Shown: piece after piece, positions 1 through 6,597 of the stretch
How the letters are laid out: the number at the start of each line of letters is the position of its first letter
How positions within the stretch are numbered: position 1 is the first letter of the stretch
DNA from: a virus
Length of the DNA: 23,109 bases
Virus record (IMG/VR): IMGVR_UViG_3300032560_000933
Location: 1 to 23,109 of that record
Reading direction: 5' to 3' (one strand)
Translations under genes and position numbers: made by a program
The notes under the pieces: generated by a model
What the model was told of the DNA's origin: nothing
Databases searched by the model: none
The model's input: only the letters and a program-made list of their open reading frames with translations

Positions 1-2
1 CT

Positions 3-1007
3 TATCACATCCAAGATAAGAAGACCGGTACGTCTGCTCATGGTATCAGCACGATTGAAGAAGCAATCACTGCAACTCATATCAATAACGAGTATTTCGT
101 CGCTAATCGTGATGGTCGTTGTAAGTTTCTGAATGTATTACAAGGTCGCAATCATAAGCAATCTGATGATTGGTATGAAGAGATGAAGAAGTATTGCGAC
201 ACCAATGTCTATGGTGACAAAGCCTTCAATGGTTGGGCTTTCGGAGGACAGAATAAGATTGATGTCCACTTAATGCTCAAGCGTCTGGTAGGTATCATCC
301 ATGATGGTTATCTTGAAGAAGGTAAACACGATCTTATTCACTGCCTTGGCACTTCTATCATGGAATATGCTGTAATCTTCTCTGATATACAAAAGGCTAT
401 CCGTAAATATCACAATCCTAAGTTCCAGATCACATTTGACTGTGCTTCTCCGTTTTTTGCTGCTGCTAAAGGTCTTGCTTATAATAATAACACATTTGAG
501 CATGACACTAAGTGGAGTTATTCAATGGAGAAGACTGCCGAAAATAAAGATTATGCAACTGATACACGCAAGTTTAGTGATGCTGTATTGCAGGACGGCA
601 TTCATAAGGTATTCACCGATAGTCCGGTGACAGACCTAATGGTGATGAAGGACCTTTGCTACCGAGGAAAAGGATTCTTAGGGCAACACGGCAAGGAGAC
701 CAAAACAAGTTGGGATACACTCAGCTACACTCTCATCCAAGCACACAATGTGTATCAACACATAATTGCAGTTCAAGAAGCTAATCGCAGATATGAACAA
801 CGCATCCTACCCCGAATGACCTTTCATCCTCTAGATGGTTATACTTTTGGTGAAGTAGTTGACAAAATATTTGCACTTAAGGATAGACAAGCGAGCCTAG
901 ACATGATAGAGTCATATAGTAAGTTTTGGACACAGATGAAAGCAGGTCAAGGATTCTCAGGTAAAAAAACGATCAATGCATATTCACAATTTGACGAACT
1001 ATATTGA
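3..1007 (+). CDS. dpdA: TGT-like DNA 7-deazaguanine transglycosylase (DpdA type), 3' part
   Basis: The frame is open from base 3, so the 5' end lies outside the window; the in-frame ATG at 183 is not the start. The visible 334 residues resemble the TIM-barrel core of tRNA-guanine transglycosylases. There is a GWAFGG stretch like the GWAIGG/GLAVGE region, then LIHCLGTS where TGT has LMGVGTP, then FDCASPF (Asp codon 438-440) where TGT has its nucleophile in FDCVxPT. A later AHN-containing helix resembles the C-terminal IHN segment. The CxCxxC zinc motif of bacterial TGT is absent, as is usual for phage and island DpdA proteins. DpdA swaps guanine in DNA for a 7-deazaguanine base. The folE, queD and queE genes nearby support a DNA rather than tRNA role. 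An unusual TGT acting on tRNA is the alternative. Confidence 0.7.
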   Translation, partial: YHIQDKKTGTSAHGISTIEEAITATHINNEYFVANRDGRCKFLNVLQGRNHKQSDDWYEEMKKYCDTNVYGDKAFNGWAFGGQNKIDVHLMLKRLVGIIHDGYLEEGKHDLIHCLGTSIMEYAVIFSDIQKAIRKYHNPKFQITFDCASPFFAAAKGLAYNNNTFEHDTKWSYSMEKTAENKDYATDTRKFSDAVLQDGIHKVFTDSPVTDLMVMKDLCYRGKGFLGQHGKETKTSWDTLSYTLIQAHNVYQHIIAVQEANRRYEQRILPRMTFHPLDGYTFGEVVDKIFALKDRQASLDMIESYSKFWTQMKAGQGFSGKKTINAYSQFDELY

Positions 1008-1018
1008 AGGATTAATTA

Positions 1019-1222
1019 TTGAAAATGACCCGTGACTATTTGCGAATGATATCCATCCTAGAAGTAGAACTCTCTGTCCTTGATGCACAGATTGAATCTG
1101 GAATGGGCACTTCACAGGATTTAGGAAGACATATGCTCATTAGAGAGCAAATTAGGGAATTAAAACACTTGCATAATCGGTTGGAGTATGATACATTTGA
1201 ATCATATGAATACGATGAATGA
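1019..1222 (+). CDS. Small acidic helical protein, unknown function
   Basis: A 67-residue protein with no recognised domain. It is mostly charged and helical, with heptad-like leucines (ISILEVELSVLDAQ, then REQIRELKHLHNRLE), so a short coiled coil is likely. The start is uncertain. TTG at 1019 lies 7 bases after AAGGA (1007-1011), which overlaps the stop of the upstream gene; ATG at 1025 would be 13 bases away. TTG is therefore preferred. It is followed without a gap by the T-fold gene at 1230, suggesting one transcript with the transglycosylase gene. Confidence 0.6.
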   Translation: MKMTRDYLRMISILEVELSVLDAQIESGMGTSQDLGRHMLIREQIRELKHLHNRLEYDTFESYEYDE

Positions 1223-1229
1223 GGATATC

Positions 1230-1661
1230 ATGTTAGAACAACAAGCACAGGCACAAGCAGAAAAGCGTCAACGCATTAAAGATAAAGCAATGCGTACAAT
1301 TTTTGTAAAATTTCAAAAAGAAGGTATTCATAAGTACCCGGCAGCAGCAACAGACCCAGCACTTGCTACAGGTGATGAGTATGATGTTAGCTTTTTAGCT
1401 ACTCCACATCGGCACATATTTCATTTTGAAGTGACGATTGAAGTAGAACATTCGGACCGAGCAATTGAATTTATTCAATTTAAGAGATGGCTAGAGAATC
1501 AATATTCTCAAAACATTCTTTTATTAGATTATAAAAGTTGTGAGATGATTGCGGAAGACCTATATGAAGTAATTGCTACGCGGTACCCCGATAGAACAAT
1601 TCATATTGAAGTAAGTGAAGATAATGAAAATGGAGCAAGATTGATGTTTACTGCCTCATAA
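1230..1661 (+). CDS. QueD-like T-fold protein lacking the catalytic cysteine
   Basis: A protein of 143 residues that follows the 6-pyruvoyl/6-carboxy-tetrahydropterin synthase layout. EGIHKYP (His34) matches the first zinc histidine, and PHRHIFHFEVTIEV (His60, His62) matches the HGH strand with the other two. RAIEFIQFKRWLE fits the (M)xxDFxxLK segment, SCEMIAEDLYE fits PTxExLAxxI, and IHIEVSEDNENGA fits the C-terminal strand with its ET motif. No cysteine precedes the HxH, so the normal QueD chemistry is unlikely; a binding or altered catalytic role is inferred. ATG 1230 is chosen over 1188 and 1215 because GAGG at 1221-1224 gives a ribosome site. The 3' end overlaps the convergent endonuclease by 61 bases. 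A true queD lies at 6645, so this is a second T-fold gene. The assignment is by motif reading only. Confidence 0.55.
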   Translation: MLEQQAQAQAEKRQRIKDKAMRTIFVKFQKEGIHKYPAAATDPALATGDEYDVSFLATPHRHIFHFEVTIEVEHSDRAIEFIQFKRWLENQYSQNILLLDYKSCEMIAEDLYEVIATRYPDRTIHIEVSEDNENGARLMFTAS

Positions 1662-2371
1662 AGGTCTTGTAATGTAATAGAACATTTAGTTCTTTTAGTT
1701 CTATTTGCTTTCTTAGGTAGCAATTCTAAATTCATATAATGTCCTATTACTTCAGGTGGTATTCCCTGAATAAATCCTTCAGTTTTACTAAACTTATGAT
1801 CTAGCTCATACTCGCTTCCTCGTATGAGATTGTCTGGATTAATTTGATCGTGACAATGCTTCCAACTTAAATTAGTATAATTAGTAACTTGTTCTTGGTA
1901 CAACTCCCATTGAGTTTTTAATTCTTTTGGAGTTGCTAATCCTAGTTTAATTTTAGTGTTAGATGCTTGTTTATATGACTCTGGATTTCTTCTTTGGGCC
2001 TTTTCTGTTTGTAGATTTTTTGCCGAATCAGTATGAGCCTTGTTGAACATCGGATTTTTGTCACCGTAATGTCCTCCACGCTCTTTTACTTTTTTAGAAA
2101 TCTTTTCGCCTTTGGCTCTAACCCACTCTAAATCAGTGTGTAACTCTTTCAATCTTTTATTACCAGACTCACTCATTTTCTTCATATGTTTTGTACGGTC
2201 TTCTACTGTGGTGCGTTGTTTTCTACTATTTTCTGCTTTCTCAATAAAACCAGAACATTGAGTAATTTTCTCAGTACAACGGGCAATCTTAGTATTAACA
2301 CTCACCCAATTAGCTTGCTTACCGCAATAAAAACATATATCATTGCATGTGGGGTTGAATATTTTAGGCAT
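1601..2371 (-). CDS. Homing endonuclease, HNH type with NUMOD3-like motif
   Basis: A 256-residue leftward ORF among rightward genes. The N-terminus carries a likely zinc knuckle (C13xxC16, with C32 and C39). Next comes a basic helical region, then a NUMOD3-like DNA-binding motif (YGDKNPMFNKAHTDSAK, about 102-118). The C-terminal part resembles an HNH core: ELDHKFS (Asp191-His192), then an Asn at 214 in MNLELLP and NRTKRTK. This combination is typical of free-standing phage homing endonucleases. A late-promoter octamer lies 23 bases upstream of its ATG. The last 20 codons read through the end of the T-fold gene on the other strand, so its C-terminus may have been extended or lost on insertion. 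Whether the nuclease is active cannot be judged from sequence. Confidence 0.75.
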   Translation of the reverse strand: MPKIFNPTCNDICFYCGKQANWVSVNTKIARCTEKITQCSGFIEKAENSRKQRTTVEDRTKHMKKMSESGNKRLKELHTDLEWVRAKGEKISKKVKERGGHYGDKNPMFNKAHTDSAKNLQTEKAQRRNPESYKQASNTKIKLGLATPKELKTQWELYQEQVTNYTNLSWKHCHDQINPDNLIRGSEYELDHKFSKTEGFIQGIPPEVIGHYMNLELLPKKANRTKRTKCSITLQDLYEAVNINLAPFSLSSLTSI

Positions 2372-2394
2372 AGTTCAATCTCTCTTTCATCATG

Positions 2395-2402
2395 TATTTA
2401 TG
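2395..2402 (-). promoter_or_regulatory. T4-type late promoter octamer CATAAATA
   Basis: Read on the minus strand, this octamer matches the T4 late -10 consensus TATAAATA at seven of eight positions. It lies 23 bases upstream of the ATG of the HNH homing endonuclease. The same spacing (about 22-29 bases) is seen for octamers ahead of three other genes in this window. Confidence 0.5.
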
Positions 2403-2450
2403 CCGAAACAACAATTTTACAACAACATCGCTATTTAAAGGAAAACTAAA

Positions 2451-2702
2451 ATGGTAAATCAGGAAGTGAAGTCAAATCCCCGCGTCATCCGTATCTTTGA
2501 TGACCTTGACGAATATCGTAATTTTTGTAGGGATTACGGTTACAGGTTTGATGAGAAGGATCTGTATAACTCTAAGAGTTATGTTTACAGGCAATTTCAG
2601 AAGTTGCTCTCAGGGAAGCCTGCAAAGAATCAGTGGGAGATTGATCTGGCTAAGTTTAAAGAAGAAGCTGCTATGGCTCCAGTGAGTCGCAGGCGCGCAT
2701 AA
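2451..2702 (+). CDS. Small conserved-looking phage protein, unknown function
   Basis: An 83-residue protein with a good ribosome site (AAAGGA, about 10 bases ahead of the ATG). No domain is recognised. It has an acidic N-terminal half with several aromatic residues (DLDEYRNFCRDYGYRF) and ends in a basic SRRRA tail. Its stop codon overlaps the ATG of the truncated glycosyltransferase copy in a TAATG junction. Before the endonuclease arrived, this gene and the glycosyltransferase were therefore probably translationally coupled. Confidence 0.65.
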   Translation: MVNQEVKSNPRVIRIFDDLDEYRNFCRDYGYRFDEKDLYNSKSYVYRQFQKLLSGKPAKNQWEIDLAKFKEEAAMAPVSRRRA

Positions 2703-2932
2703 TGAGAAAATTATGGTATTGTGGTTTAGAGCCTTATAATGCTCGTTACACGCTTCAACTGACTGATTGGAATACTGAGGTATTTGATCGTCGCGGCATT
2801 GATTATGTCATTGTGCCAGGCGATACGCTTGATGATAGCAAGGCCATCGTGACTGGTCAAGTGCTTGATGCTCATGGTCGCTCGTATTATAGCCTAAGCC
2901 AGATGATGCGTCTCGTGAAGTTGATGCGTTGA
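2702..2932 (+). pseudogene. Truncated 5' copy of the glycosyltransferase gene at 3724
   Basis: The 76 encoded residues align without gaps to the first 76 residues of the glycosyltransferase at 3724-4899. By eye 55 of 76 are identical, including RYTLQL, GQVLDAHGRSY and SQMM. Then a TGA stop appears where the complete gene continues for 315 more residues. Because it starts in a TAATG overlap with the preceding gene, this is likely the original, resident 5' end. Its codon style (CTT/CTG leucine, CGT/CGC arginine) is nearer to the body of the complete gene than to that gene's present first 80 codons. It lacks any catalytic region and is probably non-functional. Confidence 0.8.
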
Positions 2933-3012
2933 AAGCAGAAAACGAACGACTGTTTGCCTCTATGCTTACTATGGCATTAGATGAAGAAGTAAGAAAGGCT
3001 AATGAGAAATAA
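2923..3012 (+). pseudogene. Orphan 3' coding remnant (coiled-coil tail)
   Basis: Directly at the break of the truncated glycosyltransferase copy, a different reading frame gives a clean 29-residue tail (DALKAENERLF, then EEVRKANEK) ending in TAA at 3010-3012. It reads like the C-terminus of a coiled-coil protein and has no convincing start of its own; a TTG at 2929 is the only candidate. It probably marks a recombination or deletion junction. Its end overlaps the end of the leftward endonuclease gene by 14 bases. It may alternatively be a chance reading frame. Confidence 0.35.
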
Positions 3013-3595
3013 ATGTTTTAGGCATACGGCGTATGTAAACATTAGCTCTTGGAATGAATCCATTTTTCTTTTGTATACAGACGCGAATAGTTTCCCAGTC
3101 TTTTCGTTCTAATCGCGTAAGAACATTTACCTTACCTTTGATATATTCAACAGTTCCGTCAGCAAACTTTAATTCATAATACCACATGGCATTCAATTTC
3201 ATAGATTCTGATTTGGGTATGCCTAATCTAACTTTAGACATACGCTGTTTTGTGATGTCAGACGCAGGAGCAATGTTATAAAAATTAGACCCGCCGTTAT
3301 GAGCATTGATCCACATAGGATTAGATCTTGCGTCTATCTTATGGAGGAATCTAGATTCCCATTCTCTACATTCAGAAACTGTAGTAAAAGTTTTACGGAT
3401 ACTAACTGTAAAAGCATCAATGCCGTCTTGTGTAATAAGTTCTTTGACCTTTTGAGACGAGGTAAAATACTTTACCCAAAGATCCGTGGGTTGACAATGT
3501 TTACTATATCTGGACCCGTAATAACGCAAACCAGAAGGTATGTGAGTAATGATGTAAGTATATGGGGTGCGATCTACCGCTGTATAAATATTCAC
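2999..3595 (-). CDS. GIY-YIG-type homing endonuclease
   Basis: A 198-residue leftward ORF. The N-terminus has TYIITHIPSGLRYYGSR (about residues 13-29), which fits the first strands of the GIY-YIG fold as found in phage endonucleases, where the motif is often degenerate (here YI-x10-YYG-x-R). WESRFLHK in the middle could supply the catalytic Glu helix. The C-terminus is basic and could bind DNA. The start is GTG at 3593-3595 with AAAGGA upstream on the minus strand; an in-frame stop a few codons further up excludes longer starts. It lies between a truncated and a complete copy of the same glycosyltransferase gene, the expected signature of a homing event in that gene. Confidence 0.65.
   Translation of the reverse strand: MNIYTAVDRTPYTYIITHIPSGLRYYGSRYSKHCQPTDLWVKYFTSSQKVKELITQDGIDAFTVSIRKTFTTVSECREWESRFLHKIDARSNPMWINAHNGGSNFYNIAPASDITKQRMSKVRLGIPKSESMKLNAMWYYELKFADGTVEYIKGKVNVLTRLERKDWETIRVCIQKKNGFIPRANVYIRRMPKTFISH
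3583..3590 (+). promoter_or_regulatory. Exact T4 late promoter octamer TATAAATA
   Basis: An exact match to the T4 late consensus on the plus strand, inside the start of the leftward GIY-YIG gene and about 134 bases ahead of the complete glycosyltransferase gene. It could provide late transcription of that gene, but the octamer could also occur by chance within coding sequence. Confidence 0.35.
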
Positions 3596-3657
3596 GCTGA
3601 TGGTTCCTTTTCAACTGTTAGAGCCGGTGGATACTCCAATATCGCGATCGGCACTTT

Positions 3658-3665
3658 TATTTATC
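3658..3665 (-). promoter_or_regulatory. Late promoter octamer GATAAATA for the GIY-YIG gene
   Basis: The minus strand reads GTTTTGATAAATAA here, a 14-base string that occurs identically ahead of the gp88-like gene at 14087-14100. It lies 62 bases upstream of the GTG start of the GIY-YIG endonuclease. Confidence 0.5.
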
Positions 3666-3673
3666 AAAACATC

Positions 3674-3702
3674 TTGTGTATATTATCTAAATATGCTACA
3701 AT
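3674..3702 (+). promoter_or_regulatory. Possible sigma70 promoter ahead of the glycosyltransferase
   Basis: TTGTGT (3674-3679), a 17-base spacer and TACAAT (3697-3702). The -10 box matches five of six positions and the spacer is ideal, but the -35 box matches only three. It would give the complete glycosyltransferase gene its own promoter, now that it is separated from its former upstream partner. Confidence 0.4.
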
Positions 3703-3723
3703 AAATCATACAAGGAAAAATTA

Positions 3724-4899
3724 ATGAGAAAACTCTTTTATGTAGGACTTGAATCCTACAATTCACGCTATACACTACAACTCACTGAGTGGAATAAGCG
3801 TGTTTTTGATCGACGAGGATTAGATGTAGTGTATATAGAAGGTGAAACCTTAGATGACACTAATGCTATTTCTGTAGGGCAGGTGTTAGATGCTCACGGT
3901 CGCTCATATTTTAGTATGAGTCAAATGATGAATCTTGTCAAGATGATGAGAAATGGAGAAGTTACAAATGAAGATGTTATCTATTTTGAAGATATGTTCA
4001 CCGTCGGTATCGAGAGCTTACCTTACATTCTTGATCAGGTTGATCCCAGCAAGCGTCCTCGTATTTTTGTCCGCTGTCTAGCACAGACAATTGATCCTGA
4101 TGACTTCGTTCATGTTTGGGGTATGCAGAAGTGGATGGGTGATTATGAGAAGATGGTCAATGGGTTTGTGACTGGTGTCCTCGCGACTAGCGAAGAGATG
4201 GTCATGCATATGAAGATCGCAGGCTGGACTGCTCCTATCTATAATATCTCAGGACTTGCTTTCGGCAGGAACGAAGTCATGAGTCGTGTTGAGCGTATCA
4301 AGTCTTTCAATGATCGCCGTATGCGTGTGGTGTTCTCTGCTCGCTGGGATCAGGAGAAGCAACCAGACTTCTACATGGATCTTATTGATGCATGGCATGA
4401 GAAGTTCCCGAGTAAGAAGGTTGAATTTGTTGTCTGTAGTGGCAGCAAGTTACGTAGCAATAATGAAAGTTACATGCAGCGTACTCATAAGATGGTCGAG
4501 AACGGAAAGCTCACTGTCTATGAAGACCTTCAGAAGAACCAGTACTACGACATCCTAAATGATAGTCGTGTCGTGTTCAACTGTGCATTGCAAGATTGGG
4601 TGAGTAATACTGTCAGCGAAGCAGATGCCCTTGGATGTAATGTTCTGTATCCAGCGTATCGTAGTTTCCCTGAGACATTTGCAAACGATCATGAACGTAT
4701 GTACATTCCTTGGTCTATTGATGACGCTGTTAGTAAGCTGGATAATCTTATCAAGAAGGCTCATCCTAATATGGGCGCCATCAGTGATTGGAACAACGGG
4801 ACTATTGATCGTATCTGTGATATCATAGAAGGCAAGGGTGAGCAGTGGAATAGAATGGCTACTGACTATCGTAAACATACCAGAGAAAAGAAGTATTAA
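3724..4899 (+). CDS. GT-B family glycosyltransferase with replaced 5' end
   Basis: A protein of 391 residues that reads as a two-domain GT-B glycosyltransferase. The second Rossmann domain starts at FSARWDQEKQP (about 204-214). It continues with a VVCSG strand (237-240), LTVYEDLQKNQYYDIL, and the donor-binding region NTVSEADALGCNVLYP (295-310), like the GT4/GT1 C-terminal motif. The acceptor is unknown; being inside a DNA-modification block it may add sugar to a modified base. The start has a strong AAGGA site and a possible own promoter. Codon style changes at about 3960-4010: before this, Glu is mostly GAA and Arg is often AGA or CGA, while afterwards GAG, AAG and CGT dominate. This fits a foreign 5' segment joined to a resident body. 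The first 76 residues are 72% identical to the stranded copy at 2702. Confidence 0.75.
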   Translation: MRKLFYVGLESYNSRYTLQLTEWNKRVFDRRGLDVVYIEGETLDDTNAISVGQVLDAHGRSYFSMSQMMNLVKMMRNGEVTNEDVIYFEDMFTVGIESLPYILDQVDPSKRPRIFVRCLAQTIDPDDFVHVWGMQKWMGDYEKMVNGFVTGVLATSEEMVMHMKIAGWTAPIYNISGLAFGRNEVMSRVERIKSFNDRRMRVVFSARWDQEKQPDFYMDLIDAWHEKFPSKKVEFVVCSGSKLRSNNESYMQRTHKMVENGKLTVYEDLQKNQYYDILNDSRVVFNCALQDWVSNTVSEADALGCNVLYPAYRSFPETFANDHERMYIPWSIDDAVSKLDNLIKKAHPNMGAISDWNNGTIDRICDIIEGKGEQWNRMATDYRKHTREKKY

Positions 4900-4901
4900 T
4901 A

Positions 4902-5291
4902 ATGAAAGTAATCATTGCTGGAACTAGATATAAGGACTACGAAAATAAAATTCCTTTTGATGATTATGACCTAGTAGTTCAATCAGTTTCTAGATCAGGC
5001 TTTGAAATTGACGAAGTTGTATGCGGTATGGCTATAGGTGTTGATAAATTGGGTGAGCGTTGGGCGCGCACCAACGGAATAAAGATTAAAGAGATGCCGG
5101 CTAATTGGAACGCACATGGTAAGGCTGCCGGGCCAATTCGTAATCGTGAAATGGCTACATATGCAGATGCTGCTATTATCATTTGGGATGGAACTTCTAA
5201 TGGATCACGAAATATGATAAACGAGATGATTCGCAAGAATAAACCATACTATATTGCTATGACGGAATCAAAAGATGAACCGGTAGAATAA
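4902..5291 (+). CDS. SLOG-superfamily nucleotide-binding protein (DUF2493/YspA-like)
   Basis: 129 residues with a clear SLOG/Rossmann-like layout. It begins with KVIIAGTRYKD, then GMAIGVDKLGERWA, the PANWNAHGKAAGPIRNREMA signature, and YADAAIIIWDGTSNGSRNMI. These are the usual conserved blocks of the DUF2493 (YspA, cpYAK70) family, found in many phages and plasmids and thought to bind nucleotide-derived ligands. The biochemical role is not established. It begins 2 bases after the glycosyltransferase stop and is probably co-transcribed with it. Confidence 0.8.
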   Translation: MKVIIAGTRYKDYENKIPFDDYDLVVQSVSRSGFEIDEVVCGMAIGVDKLGERWARTNGIKIKEMPANWNAHGKAAGPIRNREMATYADAAIIIWDGTSNGSRNMINEMIRKNKPYYIAMTESKDEPVE

Positions 5292-5308
5292 CACAAGCTA
5301 AATAAGAA

Positions 5309-5326
5309 TGTAGCACAAAGGCTACA
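5309..5326 (+). other. Small hairpin upstream of folE
   Basis: TGTAGC and GCTACA form a 6-bp stem with a 6-base loop in the 73-base gap between the SLOG gene and folE. No T-run follows, so it is not a typical terminator. It may be an mRNA stabilising or processing element, or chance. Confidence 0.3.
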
Positions 5327-5364
5327 ACACATATATCATAATCCGTGTAAGGAAGGAAAGAATT

Positions 5365-6039
5365 ATGAGCTATAACAAAAATAAAACGGATCCCGAACTG
5401 GGCCGTAGAGTCCATGAACATCTAGTACGGGTTGGGGTTGAAACTCCAACATTAGAAAACAATCTTGACCGCAAGGATAAGATTGACGTTATTGAAGCAC
5501 ACTTTGCTAGCATCATGCGCGCCTTAGGACTTGATCTTAAGGATGACAGTCTTGCTGAAACTCCACTTAGATGGTCCAAAATGGTAGTAAATGAAACGAT
5601 GTGGGGGCTTGACCATGAGGCGTTCCCCAAGTGTACCACTGTTGTCAATAAAATGGGGTATGACGAAATGGTCGTTGAGAGGGGGATTACGGTGCAATCA
5701 CTGTGTGAGCACCACATTCTTCCTATAGTAGGAAAGGCTACAGTTGCATATATACCCAAATCTAAAGTTTTAGGTCTAAGTAAGATGCCTAGAGTGGTAG
5801 AATATTTTAGCAGGCGGCCGCAGATTCAAGAAAGACTAACCGAGCAAGTATACCATGCACTATGCTACATTTTAGAAACTGATGATGTAGCAGTGGTGAT
5901 TGAAGCAGAACACCTGTGTGTTTCTTCAAGGGGGGTTGAAGATACTAATGCCTCTACTATAACTAGTAAACTGGGACCGGCCTTTAAGGCTGACCCGGCT
6001 CTGCGAGCCGAGTTTATGAACTTGGTGGTGAAGCAATAA
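5365..6039 (+). CDS. folE: GTP cyclohydrolase I
   Basis: A 224-residue FolE, close to the 222 of E. coli. The zinc and catalytic residues are all present and keep the spacing of the E. coli enzyme: C114 and H117 in LCEHH, and C185 in HLCVSSRG. H116 and the GLSKMPRVVEYFSRRPQIQERLT helix region are also as expected. It opens GTP to 7,8-dihydroneopterin triphosphate, the first step of both folate and 7-deazaguanine synthesis. With queD and queE downstream, the deazaguanine branch is the likely purpose. The start has a strong AAGGAAGG site. The intact active site suggests a working enzyme. Confidence 0.97.
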   Translation: MSYNKNKTDPELGRRVHEHLVRVGVETPTLENNLDRKDKIDVIEAHFASIMRALGLDLKDDSLAETPLRWSKMVVNETMWGLDHEAFPKCTTVVNKMGYDEMVVERGITVQSLCEHHILPIVGKATVAYIPKSKVLGLSKMPRVVEYFSRRPQIQERLTEQVYHALCYILETDDVAVVIEAEHLCVSSRGVEDTNASTITSKLGPAFKADPALRAEFMNLVVKQ

Positions 6040-6040
6040 T

Positions 6041-6099
6041 ATAGAATCCAACCTCTTCCCAAGTTTTACCCCTCCATTCCGGGGGGAGGTTGGCTCTAT
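6041..6099 (+). other. Nested RNA hairpin between folE and the zinc-protein gene
   Basis: CCAACCTC (6048-6055) pairs with GAGGTTGG (6086-6093), eight base pairs without a mismatch. ATAG (6041-6044) and CTAT (6096-6099) extend the stem across a small internal loop. Inside, CCCC (6069-6072) can pair with GGGG (6081-6084) as a second stem. There is no T-run after it, so it is not a simple intrinsic terminator. It ends just before the AAGGA ribosome site of the gene at 6119 and could modulate its translation or protect the folE transcript. Confidence 0.5.
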
Positions 6100-6118
6100 T
6101 GAAGGATGGGAAAGTAGA

Positions 6119-6376
6119 ATGAGTAAGATTCCAGGCTCTACTTGGTTTGGCATTGATGTTATCGCCAAGCAGTGTGATCGCTGTAAAACTATACACAATG
6201 ATCCTATGGAAATTCAAGAGTTTCTATCATGGAGCGATCAATGTGGCTACGGGAACAAGACATTCGGAGACCTCACTGAAATAAGCATTGACCTTTGCCA
6301 ATATTGTGTCAAGGAAGTCCTCGGTGAATGGATGGTTGTTGAAGATACGGATACATGGGGTCCATTATTCGACTAG
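6119..6376 (+). CDS. Small zinc-binding protein, two CxxC pairs
   Basis: 85 residues with CDRC near the N-terminus and CQYC near the C-terminus, the arrangement of a four-cysteine zinc site. Between them lies EIQEFLSWSDQCGYGNKTFGD, of a kind seen in small conserved phage and bacterial proteins of unknown function. AAGGA lies about a dozen bases ahead of the ATG, directly after the hairpin at 6041-6099. It overlaps the next gene by 22 bases. No enzymatic motif is visible; a nucleic-acid or protein contact role is a guess. Confidence 0.75.
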   Translation: MSKIPGSTWFGIDVIAKQCDRCKTIHNDPMEIQEFLSWSDQCGYGNKTFGDLTEISIDLCQYCVKEVLGEWMVVEDTDTWGPLFD

Positions 6377-6576
6377 ACCTACACGGCATCCGCCACCAAG
6401 ATGTTGATCTACTTGTAGAAAACTTCATCCTGATGAATCAGAACCACTTCCCACTAACTATCATTTGCGGTAACAGCGTGAAAATGATTAAGCTAGTTGA
6501 AAATACCATAAATAGAATAGGATGCGAAGCATCAATGCTCAGATATGGATTCATTGTTGTTCAGCGTTTTAAATAG
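6355..6576 (+). CDS. Smr-like small domain protein
   Basis: 73 residues. IIRLDLHGIRHQDVDLLVENFI matches the start of the small MutS-related (Smr) domain with its LDLHG motif. PLTIICGNSVKMIKLVENTI takes the place of the usual xxIITGxGxxxLRxxV segment. The C-terminal strand (YGFIVVQ) also fits. The TGxGxHS motif of nucleolytic Smr domains is altered to CGNSVKM, so nicking activity is uncertain. The ATG at 6355 overlaps the previous gene and has only a weak ribosome site (GAAG). Similar stand-alone Smr-like ORFs are common in large phages. Confidence 0.65.
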   Translation: MGSIIRLDLHGIRHQDVDLLVENFILMNQNHFPLTIICGNSVKMIKLVENTINRIGCEASMLRYGFIVVQRFK

Positions 6577-6597
6577 CGGTCTTGGCGTCATTCCCGC

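Noticed and set aside
183-1007. ATG 183 as the real start of the first gene
   Set aside because: The frame is open to base 3 with protein-like sequence before it and there is no ribosome site near 183.
3299-3724. Rightward ORF of 141 residues opposite the GIY-YIG gene
   Set aside because: Its composition is not protein-like, it has no ribosome site, and it overlaps the better supported endonuclease frame.
6048-6093. Intrinsic terminator after folE
   Set aside because: The hairpin is strong but no T-run follows it, and the next gene starts 26 bases later in the same direction.
6507-6514. CATAAATA octamer as a late promoter for queD
   Set aside because: It lies inside the Smr-like gene about 130 bases from queD, and a better sigma70 site stands directly ahead of queD.
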